NCBI GenBank assembly: GCA_035316025.1
Contig: DATFXL010000025.1
Location: 1 to 31,814, forward strand
Reading direction: 5' to 3'
Source of the DNA: JALZAA01 sp035316025
GTDB taxonomy: Bacteria; Actinomycetota; Acidimicrobiia; IMCC26256; JACDBD01
Length of the DNA: 31,814 nt
Positions 1 to 5,636 of the stretch are shown here, piece after piece (the first letter of the stretch is position 1; every line of letters begins with the position of its first letter). Both the position numbers and the translations under genes were made by a program. The notes below the pieces were generated by a model. That model was not told the DNA's origin. It did not search any database and saw nothing but the letters and a program-made list of their open reading frames with translations.

Positions 1-1
1 G

Positions 2-502
2 ACCTTCGAGCCCGGCGCCACGCCGGCGGGGGGAGCCATCCGGGCTCTCCTGCTCGATGGCGACGGCCCCATCGACCCGATCACCGAGGCGCTCCTTCTC
101 GCCGCCGACCGGGCGCAGGAAGTCGCCGACGTCATCCGCCCCGCGCTCGGCCGCGGCGCCGATGTGGTGAGCGATCGCTACGTCCCGTCGTCGTTGGCGT
201 ACCAGGGCGTCGGGCGCGCGGTCGGCGTCGAAGAGGTGGAGAAGCTCAATCGATGGTCGACCGGCGGCCTCGACCCCGACCTCGTCGTCGTGCTCGACGT
301 CGACGACGAGGTGGCGCGGTCCCGGCGGGCCGAGCCCGGCGACCGGCTGGAACGAGAGGGCGCCCGGTTCCACGCCACCGTCCGCGATGCGTACCGGACG
401 CTGGCGGCGGAACGAGGCTGGGTCGTGCTCGACGGCAACGCCGACGTCGGCGCGGTCACCGACCGGATCTGGGATGTGGTGCGGGAGCACCTCGGTCTCT
501 AG
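2..502 (+). CDS. tmk: Thymidylate kinase, 5'-truncated by the window edge
   Basis: Phosphorylates dTMP to dTDP for DNA synthesis in the cytosol. The frame is open from base 2, so the gene starts upstream and the P-loop is not visible. What remains shows the family landmarks in order: TFEPGATPAG (the TREPGGTP loop), LLLAADRAQ (the LFAADRAQH motif) and the DRYVPSSLAYQG signature that contacts dTMP, followed by the LDPDLVVVLDVD strand and a basic LID region. About 167 residues are present out of the usual 205-215. The next gene is holB; tmk-holB pairing is common in actinobacteria. Identification is near certain; only the N-terminus is missing. Confidence 0.95.
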   Translation, partial: TFEPGATPAGGAIRALLLDGDGPIDPITEALLLAADRAQEVADVIRPALGRGADVVSDRYVPSSLAYQGVGRAVGVEEVEKLNRWSTGGLDPDLVVVLDVDDEVARSRRAEPGDRLEREGARFHATVRDAYRTLAAERGWVVLDGNADVGAVTDRIWDVVREHLGL

Positions 503-547
503 CTGGCGCAGCCAGGGGCTATGGCATTTGACGGACCGTTGGCCCCG

Positions 548-553
548 TAGATT
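548..553 (+). promoter_or_regulatory. -10 element (TAGATT) of a leaderless holB promoter
   Basis: TAGATT ends 7 nt before the GTG at 561, so the transcript would begin at or next to the start codon. A TTGACG lies at 528-533, but the spacer is only 14 nt, shorter than usual. There is no Shine-Dalgarno sequence before 561. Confidence 0.45.
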
Positions 554-560
554 GACGGCC

Positions 561-1637
561 GTGTGGGAACGGATCGTCGGTCAGGAACGCGCCGTCGGGT
601 TGCTCCAGCGCGCCGCCGAACGACCGGTTCACGCGTATCTCCTGGTGGGGCCGCGGGGGTCGGGCCTCGAGGACGCCGCCCGCTGCTTCGCGGCCGAGGT
701 CGTCTCACCCGAGGACGACGAACGCGTCCAGGACCTCGTCGTGCGGGGGATGCATCCCGACGTCGTCGAGTTCGAGCCCGAGGGCAGTCAGATCCTCGTC
801 GCCCAGGCCGAGGCAATCATCCGCGAGGCGTACCGGGCACCGGTCGAGGCCGACCACAAGGTCGTCGCCGTGTTCGAGGCCGATCGGCTGAACGAACAGG
901 CGTCGAACAAGCTCCTCAAGACCATCGAGGAGCCGCCGGCGCGCAGCACGATCGTGCTTGTCACCTCCTCGCCCGACGAGCTCCTCGAAACCGTGCGGTC
1001 GCGATGCCAGCGCATCGACCTCGCTCCGCTCGGAGAGCCGGCTCTCCGCGACGCGCTCGTTCACGAACACGCCGATCCCGACTCGGCCGATCTGGCCGCC
1101 CGTCTCGCCGGCGGGCGGCTCGACCGGGGGCGGGCGATGCTGGGCGCGCTCGGCGACGTGCGACGCGCGTTCGTCACCGTCGCGGCACAGCTCGACGGGA
1201 CGGCCGGTTCGGCGATGCGCGGTGTCGACCACGTCACGTACGCGCTGCAGGAAGCCGTGGCCAGTCTCGACCGGCAGCACGAGGTCGAAGTCGACGAGCT
1301 CAGCGCCGAGCTCGAGCGGGCCGGCTATCCGGAGCGGTCACGGGCCGCGTTGCTCAAACGGCAGGCGGAGCGACATCGTCGCCAACACCGGCGCGCCCGC
1401 ACCGATCTGCTCCTCGAGGGCATCACGGCCCTGGAGTCCGTGTACCGCGACGTGCTCGCCGGTCCCGGCGCCCCGCGCCTCAACACCGACCAGCCCGTCC
1501 TCGAGCTGACGCCGCGCGCCTGCATGGAGGCCATCGACGCGTGCCGGCAGGCCCGCGAGGCATTCGAGTTCAACCCCAACGAGAGCCTGCTGCTCGAGCG
1601 ACTCCTGCTCCACCTCCCAGCGGCGAAGGTTCCGTAG
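561..1637 (+). CDS. holB: DNA polymerase III delta' subunit
   Basis: Clamp-loader subunit that helps place the beta clamp on DNA. The N-terminus MWERIVGQERAVGLLQRA followed by HAYLLVGPRGSG matches the family. The Walker A position reads GPRGSGLED, with no Lys, so this subunit should not bind ATP, as is normal for delta'. The KLLKTIEEPP stretch and the TVRSRCQ arginine-finger (SRC) motif are present. The four-Cys zinc module usually found after Walker A (pattern CGxC..C) is absent; that stretch reads FAAEVVSPEDDERVQDL. The predicted protein is 358 aa, a usual size. GTG 561 is chosen because a TAnnnT box lies 7 nt upstream (leaderless); TTG 552 is an alternative. Confidence 0.9.
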   Translation: MWERIVGQERAVGLLQRAAERPVHAYLLVGPRGSGLEDAARCFAAEVVSPEDDERVQDLVVRGMHPDVVEFEPEGSQILVAQAEAIIREAYRAPVEADHKVVAVFEADRLNEQASNKLLKTIEEPPARSTIVLVTSSPDELLETVRSRCQRIDLAPLGEPALRDALVHEHADPDSADLAARLAGGRLDRGRAMLGALGDVRRAFVTVAAQLDGTAGSAMRGVDHVTYALQEAVASLDRQHEVEVDELSAELERAGYPERSRAALLKRQAERHRRQHRRARTDLLLEGITALESVYRDVLAGPGAPRLNTDQPVLELTPRACMEAIDACRQAREAFEFNPNESLLLERLLLHLPAAKVP

Positions 1638-1698
1638 AGCCGAGCTCGCGGACGTGACGCAACCGGTGGATCCCGACCGTCCCCCCGGGCGCCCGCCG

Positions 1699-1704
1699 TA
1701 CACT
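1699..1704 (+). promoter_or_regulatory. -10 element (TACACT) for the tRNA-Thr gene
   Basis: TACACT lies 10 nt upstream of the first tRNA base, which suits a short 5' leader removed by RNase P. I see no clear -35. Confidence 0.4.
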
Positions 1705-1714
1705 CCACGGCTGC

Positions 1715-1787
1715 GCCGGGATAGCTCAGCTGGCAGAGCAGCTCACTCGTAATGAGCAGGTCAGGGGTTCGAGTCCCCTTCCCGGCT
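1715..1787 (+). tRNA. tRNA-Thr (anticodon CGU)
   Basis: A 73-nt cloverleaf can be folded by hand. The acceptor stem GCCGGGA (1715-1721) pairs with TCCCGGC (1780-1786). The D-arm contains AGCTCAGCTGGCAGAGC. The anticodon stem GCTCA/TGAGC (1741-1745/1753-1757) closes a seven-base loop CTCGTAA with anticodon CGT at 1748-1750. The T-arm AGGGG/CCCCT (1763-1767/1775-1779) has the loop TTCGAGT. The discriminator is T1787 and CCA is not encoded. It reads the ACG threonine codon, which is frequent in high-GC genomes. Confidence 0.96.
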
Positions 1788-1923
1788 CTGGCGCTCCTGA
1801 CGAGCGACACTGTGAGCTCAGGGCTGCGGGTGGCCTCCGCCGATGATCCACGCCGCGAGAACCCCTGGGCAGTTTGTTCCCCCACGGGGCAGGAGGTCGC
1901 TTCCGTCGCTTCCCGTGCCCGGA

Positions 1924-1929
1924 TAACCT
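1924..1929 (+). promoter_or_regulatory. Candidate -10 element (TAACCT) for the Rpf-like gene
   Basis: TAACCT fits the TAnnnT pattern of other promoters in the window. It predicts transcription from about 1936, giving a leader of roughly 114 nt that contains two hairpins. The -35 region (TTCCGT at 1901-1906, 17-nt spacer) is weak. Confidence 0.35.
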
Positions 1930-1941
1930 GGCCACCACTTC

Positions 1942-1966
1942 CCGCCGGCCCGGAGCCGGCGGTTTT
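1942..1966 (+). terminator. Terminator-like hairpin with T-run upstream of the Rpf-like gene
   Basis: A perfect 8-bp stem CCGCCGGC (1942-1949) / GCCGGCGG (1955-1962) with a five-base loop is followed at once by TTTT (1963-1966). It either ends transcription coming from the tRNA side or, if the TAACCT box at 1924 is the promoter, sits at the very start of the rpf leader as an attenuator. Confidence 0.5.
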
Positions 1967-2013
1967 CGCGTCACGCCCCGTCTCCCGGCGCGTCGCCGCT
2001 CTTCCCCGACGGA

Positions 2014-2031
2014 GGGCTCGGCCTCGAGCCC
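2014..2031 (+). other. Hairpin next to the ribosome binding site of the Rpf-like gene
   Basis: GGGCTCG (2014-2020) and CGAGCCC (2025-2031) form a perfect 7-bp stem with the loop GCCT. It ends about 8 nt before the GGGAGAG ribosome binding site of the ATG at 2050. Confidence 0.4.
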
Positions 2032-2049
2032 ACGACCAGGGAGAGCGGA

Positions 2050-2382
2050 ATGCACATCAAGCCTTGGGTCCGTCGGGCCGCGGCGGCGGCGGCTCTCGTC
2101 GCCGTCGTCGGCGGCTGCCGCTACGGCCGCTTCGGTCACGGCGTGTGGGACCGGCTCGCGCAGTGCGAGAGCAGCGGGAAATGGAGCATCAATTCCGGGA
2201 ACGGGTTCTTCGGAGGACTCCAGTTCCTGCCGGCGACGTGGGCGGGTTTCGGTGGCAGCGCTTTCGCGCCTCGCGCGGACCTCGCCACCCGTGAGCAGCA
2301 GATCATGGTGGCCCAGCGCGTTCTCGCCAAACAGGGCTGGGGCGCGTGGCCGGCGTGCGCGCGCAAGCTCGGTCTGCGCTGA
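2050..2382 (+). CDS. Small Rpf-like (transglycosylase-like) peptidoglycan hydrolase, probable lipoprotein
   Basis: Contains the resuscitation-promoting factor fold, which cleaves peptidoglycan glycan strands outside the membrane and promotes regrowth of dormant actinobacteria. The 110-aa protein has a basic start (MHIKPWVRR), a hydrophobic run and VVGGC, a plausible though imperfect lipobox with Cys23. It then consists of the catalytic domain alone (about residues 32-105): WDRLAQCESSG carries the expected catalytic Glu40, followed by GNGFFGGLQFLPATW, LATREQQI and QGWGAWPACA. Cys39 and Cys103 match the domain's conserved disulfide pair. No LysM, G5 or other accessory domain is present. The ATG follows GGGAGAG at a good distance. 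The domain call is strong; the lipid anchor is an inference. Confidence 0.9.
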   Translation: MHIKPWVRRAAAAAALVAVVGGCRYGRFGHGVWDRLAQCESSGKWSINSGNGFFGGLQFLPATWAGFGGSAFAPRADLATREQQIMVAQRVLAKQGWGAWPACARKLGLR

Positions 2383-2391
2383 CCACTGGTC

Positions 2392-2432
2392 GTCGTCGCC
2401 CGGGGAGCGCGTCGTCCTCCCCGGGCGACGAC
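2392..2432 (+). terminator. Long hairpin terminator after the Rpf-like gene
   Basis: A perfect 16-bp inverted repeat, left arm 2392-2407 (starts GTCGTCGCCC) and right arm 2417-2432, with a 9-nt loop, begins 9 nt after the stop codon. There is no T-run after it, as in many high-GC actinobacterial terminators. A purine-rich tract follows (2434-2467). Confidence 0.75.
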
Positions 2433-2475
2433 CGGACAGAGAGACAGAGACACAAAGGAAAAGGACGGTGAAGCC

Positions 2476-2490
2476 GCCTCGCTCCGAGGC
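2476..2490 (+). promoter_or_regulatory. Palindrome over the -35 region of the sigma-factor promoter
   Basis: GCCTCG-CTC-CGAGGC is a perfect 6-bp inverted repeat. Its right arm coincides with where a -35 hexamer would lie for the -10 box at 2508 (17-nt spacer). It could be an operator or a small hairpin. Confidence 0.3.
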
Positions 2491-2507
2491 AATTCGACGG
2501 CCGGCGG

Positions 2508-2513
2508 TAGCCT
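2508..2513 (+). promoter_or_regulatory. -10 element (TAGCCT), leaderless promoter of the ECF sigma gene
   Basis: TAGCCT is followed by 7 nt and then the ATG at 2521, with no Shine-Dalgarno sequence, so the mRNA probably starts at the ATG. The sequence TAGCCTGACC also occurs at 7138 before ftsH, and the near-copy TAGCGTGACC at 6531. Confidence 0.5.
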
Positions 2514-2520
2514 GACCGCC

Positions 2521-3102
2521 ATGGCCGACCAGGCCCAGTTCGCCGAGCTCGCGATGCCGTACATGTCGGCGTTGTACTCGGCGGCGTTGCGCATGACGCG
2601 CAATCCCGCCGACGCCGAGGACCTCGTCCAGGAGACGTACCTCCGCGCGTACCGGGGCTTCGGCGGATTCCGCGAAGGCACCAACCTCAAGGCGTGGCTC
2701 TACAAGATCCTCACCAATACGTTCATCAACACCTACCGGGCCAAGAAGCGCCGTCCGGACGAGGTCGACCTCGACGACACCGAGGACTTCTACTTGTACC
2801 GCCGGTTGGGCGGGCTCGAAGCCGCCAACGCCGACCGGACGCCGGAAGCGGAGGTCCTCGACGCGATTCCCGACGAGGTCGTGAAGCAGGCGTTGGAATC
2901 GCTCCCGGAGCAGTTCCGGATGGCAGTTCTCCTCGCCGACGTCGAAGGGTTCTCGTACAAGGAGATCGCCGAGATCATGGATGTCCCGATCGGGACGGTC
3001 ATGAGCCGGCTACACCGAGGAAGAAGGCAGCTCCAGAAGGCGTTGTGGGAATTTGCGGGGGAGCGAGGCCTCCACCCGGCCGGTGACCCAGCGGGGGGAT
3101 AG
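2521..3102 (+). CDS. ECF RNA polymerase sigma factor, SigR/SigH-like
   Basis: Directs RNA polymerase to stress promoters. In the 193-aa protein, sigma region 2 is at about residues 10-75 (NPADAEDLVQETYLRAYRGF, then LKAWLYKILTNTFINTYR). A linker follows, with region 4 at about 120-180 (ALESLPEQFRMAVLLADVEG, EIAEIMDVPIGTVMSRLHRG). This arrangement and the immediately following RsrA-type zinc anti-sigma gene place it with the thiol-oxidative stress factors SigR (Streptomyces) and SigH (Mycobacterium). I do not see a SigR-type promoter (GGAAT-N18-GTT) upstream, so the autoregulation usual in the family is not evident. Group assignment is inference from context and overall sequence; the sigma-factor call is firm. 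Confidence 0.93.
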   Translation: MADQAQFAELAMPYMSALYSAALRMTRNPADAEDLVQETYLRAYRGFGGFREGTNLKAWLYKILTNTFINTYRAKKRRPDEVDLDDTEDFYLYRRLGGLEAANADRTPEAEVLDAIPDEVVKQALESLPEQFRMAVLLADVEGFSYKEIAEIMDVPIGTVMSRLHRGRRQLQKALWEFAGERGLHPAGDPAGG

Positions 3103-3112
3103 CGAGAACGAG

Positions 3113-3367
3113 ATGGACTGCGACGAAGCGATCGTTCGCATCTACCAGTACCTGGACGGCGAGCTCACCGTCTGGCGCCGGCGTGCGATCTCCCGCCACC
3201 TCGACGAGTGCCCGCCGTGTGCGCAGGGCTTCGACTTCGAGGTGGAGCTGCGACAGGTCGTCGCCTCGAAGTGCCGCGACGAGGTGCCGCCCGAGCTGAA
3301 GCATCGCATCGCCGAGGCCATCCGCGTCACGATCGAGGAAGAGCACCGCGGCCCTCGGCAGGTCTGA
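3113..3367 (+). CDS. Zinc-binding anti-sigma factor, RsrA-like
   Basis: An 84-aa cytosolic protein expected to hold the upstream sigma factor inactive until its thiols are oxidised. It carries the ZAS signature: Cys3, then His29-x3-Cys33-x2-Cys36 (HLDECPPC). The 26-residue gap between Cys3 and His29 equals that between Cys11 and His37 of Streptomyces RsrA, whose Cys11/Cys44 pair forms the redox disulfide; the equivalents here are Cys3 and Cys36. It has no membrane segment. It starts 11 nt after the sigma stop codon. ATG 3113 (MDCDEA) suits the family; a GTG at 3083 in the same frame would overlap the sigma gene. Confidence 0.9.
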   Translation: MDCDEAIVRIYQYLDGELTVWRRRAISRHLDECPPCAQGFDFEVELRQVVASKCRDEVPPELKHRIAEAIRVTIEEEHRGPRQV

Positions 3368-3402
3368 CGACGACCGACCCGAGGAGCGCGCACCTCCCGC
3401 TC

Positions 3403-3408
3403 TACGAT
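3403..3408 (+). promoter_or_regulatory. -10 element (TACGAT) upstream of the small membrane protein
   Basis: TACGAT predicts a start near 3415 and a leader of about 30 nt containing the AGGAG ribosome binding site at 3433-3437. Confidence 0.4.
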
Positions 3409-3444
3409 GAGGCTTCGACAGCCGAGCATCCCAGGAGCCTTGCC

Positions 3445-3675
3445 GTGAAGGTCGTCCGCGTGGCCGCGTTGCCGCTCACGCTGATCGCCGTGACCGTGAT
3501 CACCGCCGCGCCGGCGGGCGCCACCTCCGTTCTTGCCAACGATCGCTACAAGTGGTTCTACTGGATCGGGCCGCTGCTCATGGTCGGCGCCATCCTGTTC
3601 CTGATCGCCCTGGGCGTCGGGTACTACGTCCGGGTGCTGCGACCGAAGTACCGCGGGCGTCCGGTCAACAAGTGA
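3445..3675 (+). CDS. Small exported or membrane protein of unknown function
   Basis: I do not recognise this 76-aa protein. It begins with a likely signal sequence (MKVVRVAALPLTLIAVTVIT, then AAPAGATS, which gives an AxA-type cleavage site). A short outside segment rich in aromatic residues follows (NDRYKWFYWIGP), then one strong transmembrane helix (LLMVGAILFLIALGVGYYV) and a basic tail (RVLRPKYRGRPVNK). The predicted topology is N-out with a short cytosolic tail. GTG 3445 follows AGGAG at 7 nt. Its last four bases overlap the GTG of the DUF2342 gene, so the two are probably co-translated. It may act with that protein, but the sequence gives no direct evidence. Confidence 0.75.
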   Translation: MKVVRVAALPLTLIAVTVITAAPAGATSVLANDRYKWFYWIGPLLMVGAILFLIALGVGYYVRVLRPKYRGRPVNK

Positions 3676-4751
3676 CCCAGACCGAGACGGCCGCGCCTCC
3701 GCAGCCCGTCGACTGGGAGCTGGCCGAGCGCGTCGCCCGACGGTTCGCAGGTCGGGAGCCCATCGCCGCGTCGTACCTCAGCGGTTCGCTGCACAGCGAT
3801 TTCTCGGCGGTGACGACGGAGGCCGAGGAGCTCGTCGCCGACTTCACCGGGCTGCACGCGCCCGGGACCGCGTCCGCCTGTGTCCTCGACCGACCGCAGT
3901 GGGTGCACGCCAACGTCGCGTCGATGCGCCGCATGCTGTACCCGCTCACGGCGCGCGTCGGCGAGCGAATGGCGCGCAGCCCGGTCGCGCCGATCGGGCG
4001 CCGCGTCGCCGGCACCGAGATGGGCGTGCTCCTGGGTTTCATGGCCCAGCGTGTCCTCGGTCAGTACGACCTGCTCGTCCCGGACGAGGCCGGTTCCGAG
4101 ACGACGAGCGGCAGCGACGCCGTCTACTACGTCGGCGCCAACATCCTCGCTCTCGAGAAGCGGTACGCCTTCCGGCCGCGCGACTTCCGGCTGTGGATCG
4201 CGATTCACGAGGTCACGCACCGCGCGCAGTTCACGGCCATCCCGTGGATGAAGCAGTACTTCCTGTCGCTGGTCGAGCAGGCGCTCGCGATCGTCGACCC
4301 CGACCCGGGCCGGCTGGTCCAGGCGATGGTGCGCGCCGCCGACGAGCTCCGCAGGGGCCGCAACCCGCTCGACGAAGGCGGGCTCGTGGCGCTCTTCGCG
4401 TCGCAGCAGCAGCGGGGCGTGCTGGCCCAGGTGCAGGCGCTCATGTCGCTGCTCGAGGGACACGGGAACAGCGTCATGAACTCGTTAGGACGTGCGCACG
4501 TCGCCGGGCACGAGCGCATGGCGCGCGTGCTGCAGGCGCGCCGGCGCAGTCGAGGCGTCGCCGGCATTCTCTACAAGCTGCTCGGCCTCGAGTCGAAGCT
4601 CCGCCAGTACGAGCTGGGCGAGACGTTCGTCGCCGCCGTGGAGCGGGCGGCGGGGCCGCGCGCGATCGACGCCGCGTGGCGTGGTCCTGAGTATCTCCCG
4701 ACGATCGACGAGCTGACGCGACCGAGCGAGTGGCTCAGCCGCGTCGCCTGA
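3672..4751 (+). CDS. DUF2342-family zinc-dependent metalloprotease-like protein
   Basis: Member of an actinobacterial family annotated as zinc-dependent metalloprotease or coenzyme-F420-biosynthesis-associated protein (DUF2342). The 359-aa protein is mostly helical and carries HEVTH at residues 179-183 (WIAIHEVTHRAQF), the family's HExxH zinc motif. Before it come GTEMGVLLGFMAQRVLGQYD and a segment with DAVYYVGANI; near the end come LRQYELGETFV and GPEYLPTIDEL. No signal peptide is seen, so it should be cytosolic. In M. tuberculosis the homologue sits directly before tilS-hpt; here a response regulator lies between. No F420 genes are in view, so a link to F420 is not supported locally. Proteolytic activity has, to my knowledge, not been shown for the family. 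Confidence 0.88.
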   Translation: MTQTETAAPPQPVDWELAERVARRFAGREPIAASYLSGSLHSDFSAVTTEAEELVADFTGLHAPGTASACVLDRPQWVHANVASMRRMLYPLTARVGERMARSPVAPIGRRVAGTEMGVLLGFMAQRVLGQYDLLVPDEAGSETTSGSDAVYYVGANILALEKRYAFRPRDFRLWIAIHEVTHRAQFTAIPWMKQYFLSLVEQALAIVDPDPGRLVQAMVRAADELRRGRNPLDEGGLVALFASQQQRGVLAQVQALMSLLEGHGNSVMNSLGRAHVAGHERMARVLQARRRSRGVAGILYKLLGLESKLRQYELGETFVAAVERAAGPRAIDAAWRGPEYLPTIDELTRPSEWLSRVA

Positions 4752-4807
4752 ACCCGCGCGCGGCGGCGGCTTGTGGACCGTCGCCGCAGGCGGAGCTCGC
4801 GACGGCG
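4752..4807 (+). repeat. Intergenic repeat, copy 1 of 3
   Basis: This copy begins right after the DUF2342 stop codon. It shares with copies at 14561 and 16271 the core GG(C)TTGTG..GACCGTCG..GCA..GCGGAGC and ends GCGACGGCG as in copy 3. CCGTCGC (4778-4784) and GCGACGG (4799-4805) form a 7-bp inverted repeat with a 14-nt loop. It lies just upstream of the response-regulator promoter. Confidence 0.55.
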
Positions 4808-4821
4808 ATCAGACCAACAAC

Positions 4822-4827
4822 TAACGT
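4822..4827 (+). promoter_or_regulatory. -10 element (TAACGT), leaderless promoter of the response regulator
   Basis: TAACGT is followed by 8 nt and then the ATG at 4836. The same hexamer with similar spacing precedes the polyprenyl synthase gene on the minus strand (23065-23060). Confidence 0.5.
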
Positions 4828-4835
4828 TTGGGGCG

Positions 4836-5627
4836 ATGGCCCTCGTATTGGTCGTCGACGACGAGCCTGACATTCGGGAGCTCGTGCGCATCAACCTCGA
4901 GCAGGCGGGTCATCGCGTCGTCACCGCCGCCGACGGCGACGAAGCGCTCGCTCGGGTGCGCACGGAGGCGCCCGACGCCCTGTTCCTCGACGTGCGCCTG
5001 CCCGGGACCGACGGCTGGGCCGTCCTCGAGGAGCTCAAGGCGGGAAGCCGGCGCGACCTGTCCGAGATCCCGGTCTTCATGGTGACCGCCGCCGACGAGC
5101 CCGAGGCGAGGCTCCGGGGCGGCATCCAAGGAGCGCTGCAGTACATCACGAAGCCGTTCGACCCCGGCGAGCTCGTCGACGCCCTCGAGCAAACGCTGTC
5201 GCCGACCGCGCCGACCGAACGGGAGCAGCGCCGCAAGGTGCAAGCCGAGTCGCTGGAGGCCCTCGCCCGCTTCGAGAAGACGGGTGCCCTCCCGGACCGC
5301 ACCGCCGCCGAGCCCCGTGTGCGCATCACCCGTCTCGAGCACTCTCCGACCTCGCCGAGTCCGGCGCCGCGCATTCGTGCCGCGCGCGAGCGCGTCGGCG
5401 AGCTCACGCCCAAGCAGCGCAAGCTCCTCGAGGCGCTCGCCACCCGCACGCCCGTCACCGCGGTGGCGCAACAGCTCGGGATCAGCCGGAGCAACGTGTA
5501 CGCGAGCCTGCGCCGGATCGGCAGGAAGCTCGGGCTCAAGGGCACCAACGAGCTGCTGGCGTTGCTCCGCCAAGGCGTGCTCCTCGACGCCCGGGCCGGG
5601 CCGCCGGGCCCGCCTGCGTCGCGCTGA
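4836..5627 (+). CDS. Response regulator, receiver domain plus C-terminal helix-turn-helix
   Basis: A 263-aa cytosolic regulator. The receiver domain (residues 1-120) has the acidic pair Asp8-Asp9 (LVVDDEPDIRELV), phospho-acceptor Asp52 (DALFLDVRLPGTDGW), Thr84 and Lys106 (ITKPFD), so phosphorylation looks possible. A linker of about 70 residues rich in Pro, Ala and charged residues follows. The C-terminus (about 190-255) is a helix-turn-helix resembling LuxR/sigma-70 region 4: ELTPKQRKLLEALATR, VAQQLGISRSNVYASLRRI, RKLGLKGTNELLALL. No histidine kinase gene is next to it, so it is an orphan here. Its target is unknown. ATG 4836 is set by the leaderless promoter. Confidence 0.88.
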   Translation: MALVLVVDDEPDIRELVRINLEQAGHRVVTAADGDEALARVRTEAPDALFLDVRLPGTDGWAVLEELKAGSRRDLSEIPVFMVTAADEPEARLRGGIQGALQYITKPFDPGELVDALEQTLSPTAPTEREQRRKVQAESLEALARFEKTGALPDRTAAEPRVRITRLEHSPTSPSPAPRIRAARERVGELTPKQRKLLEALATRTPVTAVAQQLGISRSNVYASLRRIGRKLGLKGTNELLALLRQGVLLDARAGPPGPPASR

Positions 5628-5636
5628 CGCCCGGCC

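Noticed and set aside
1866..1940. A ydaO (c-di-AMP) riboswitch upstream of the Rpf-like gene
   Set aside because: Expected from other actinobacterial rpf genes, and a TAACCT stretch is present, but the conserved GGGGUGAA and CAGCUAACC segments and their pairing could not be found by eye.
2468..2515. A 15-codon upstream reading frame (GTG, MKPPRSEAIRRPAVA) before the sigma gene
   Set aside because: It has a purine-rich stretch in front, but it spans the TAGCCT promoter of the sigma gene and has no independent support.
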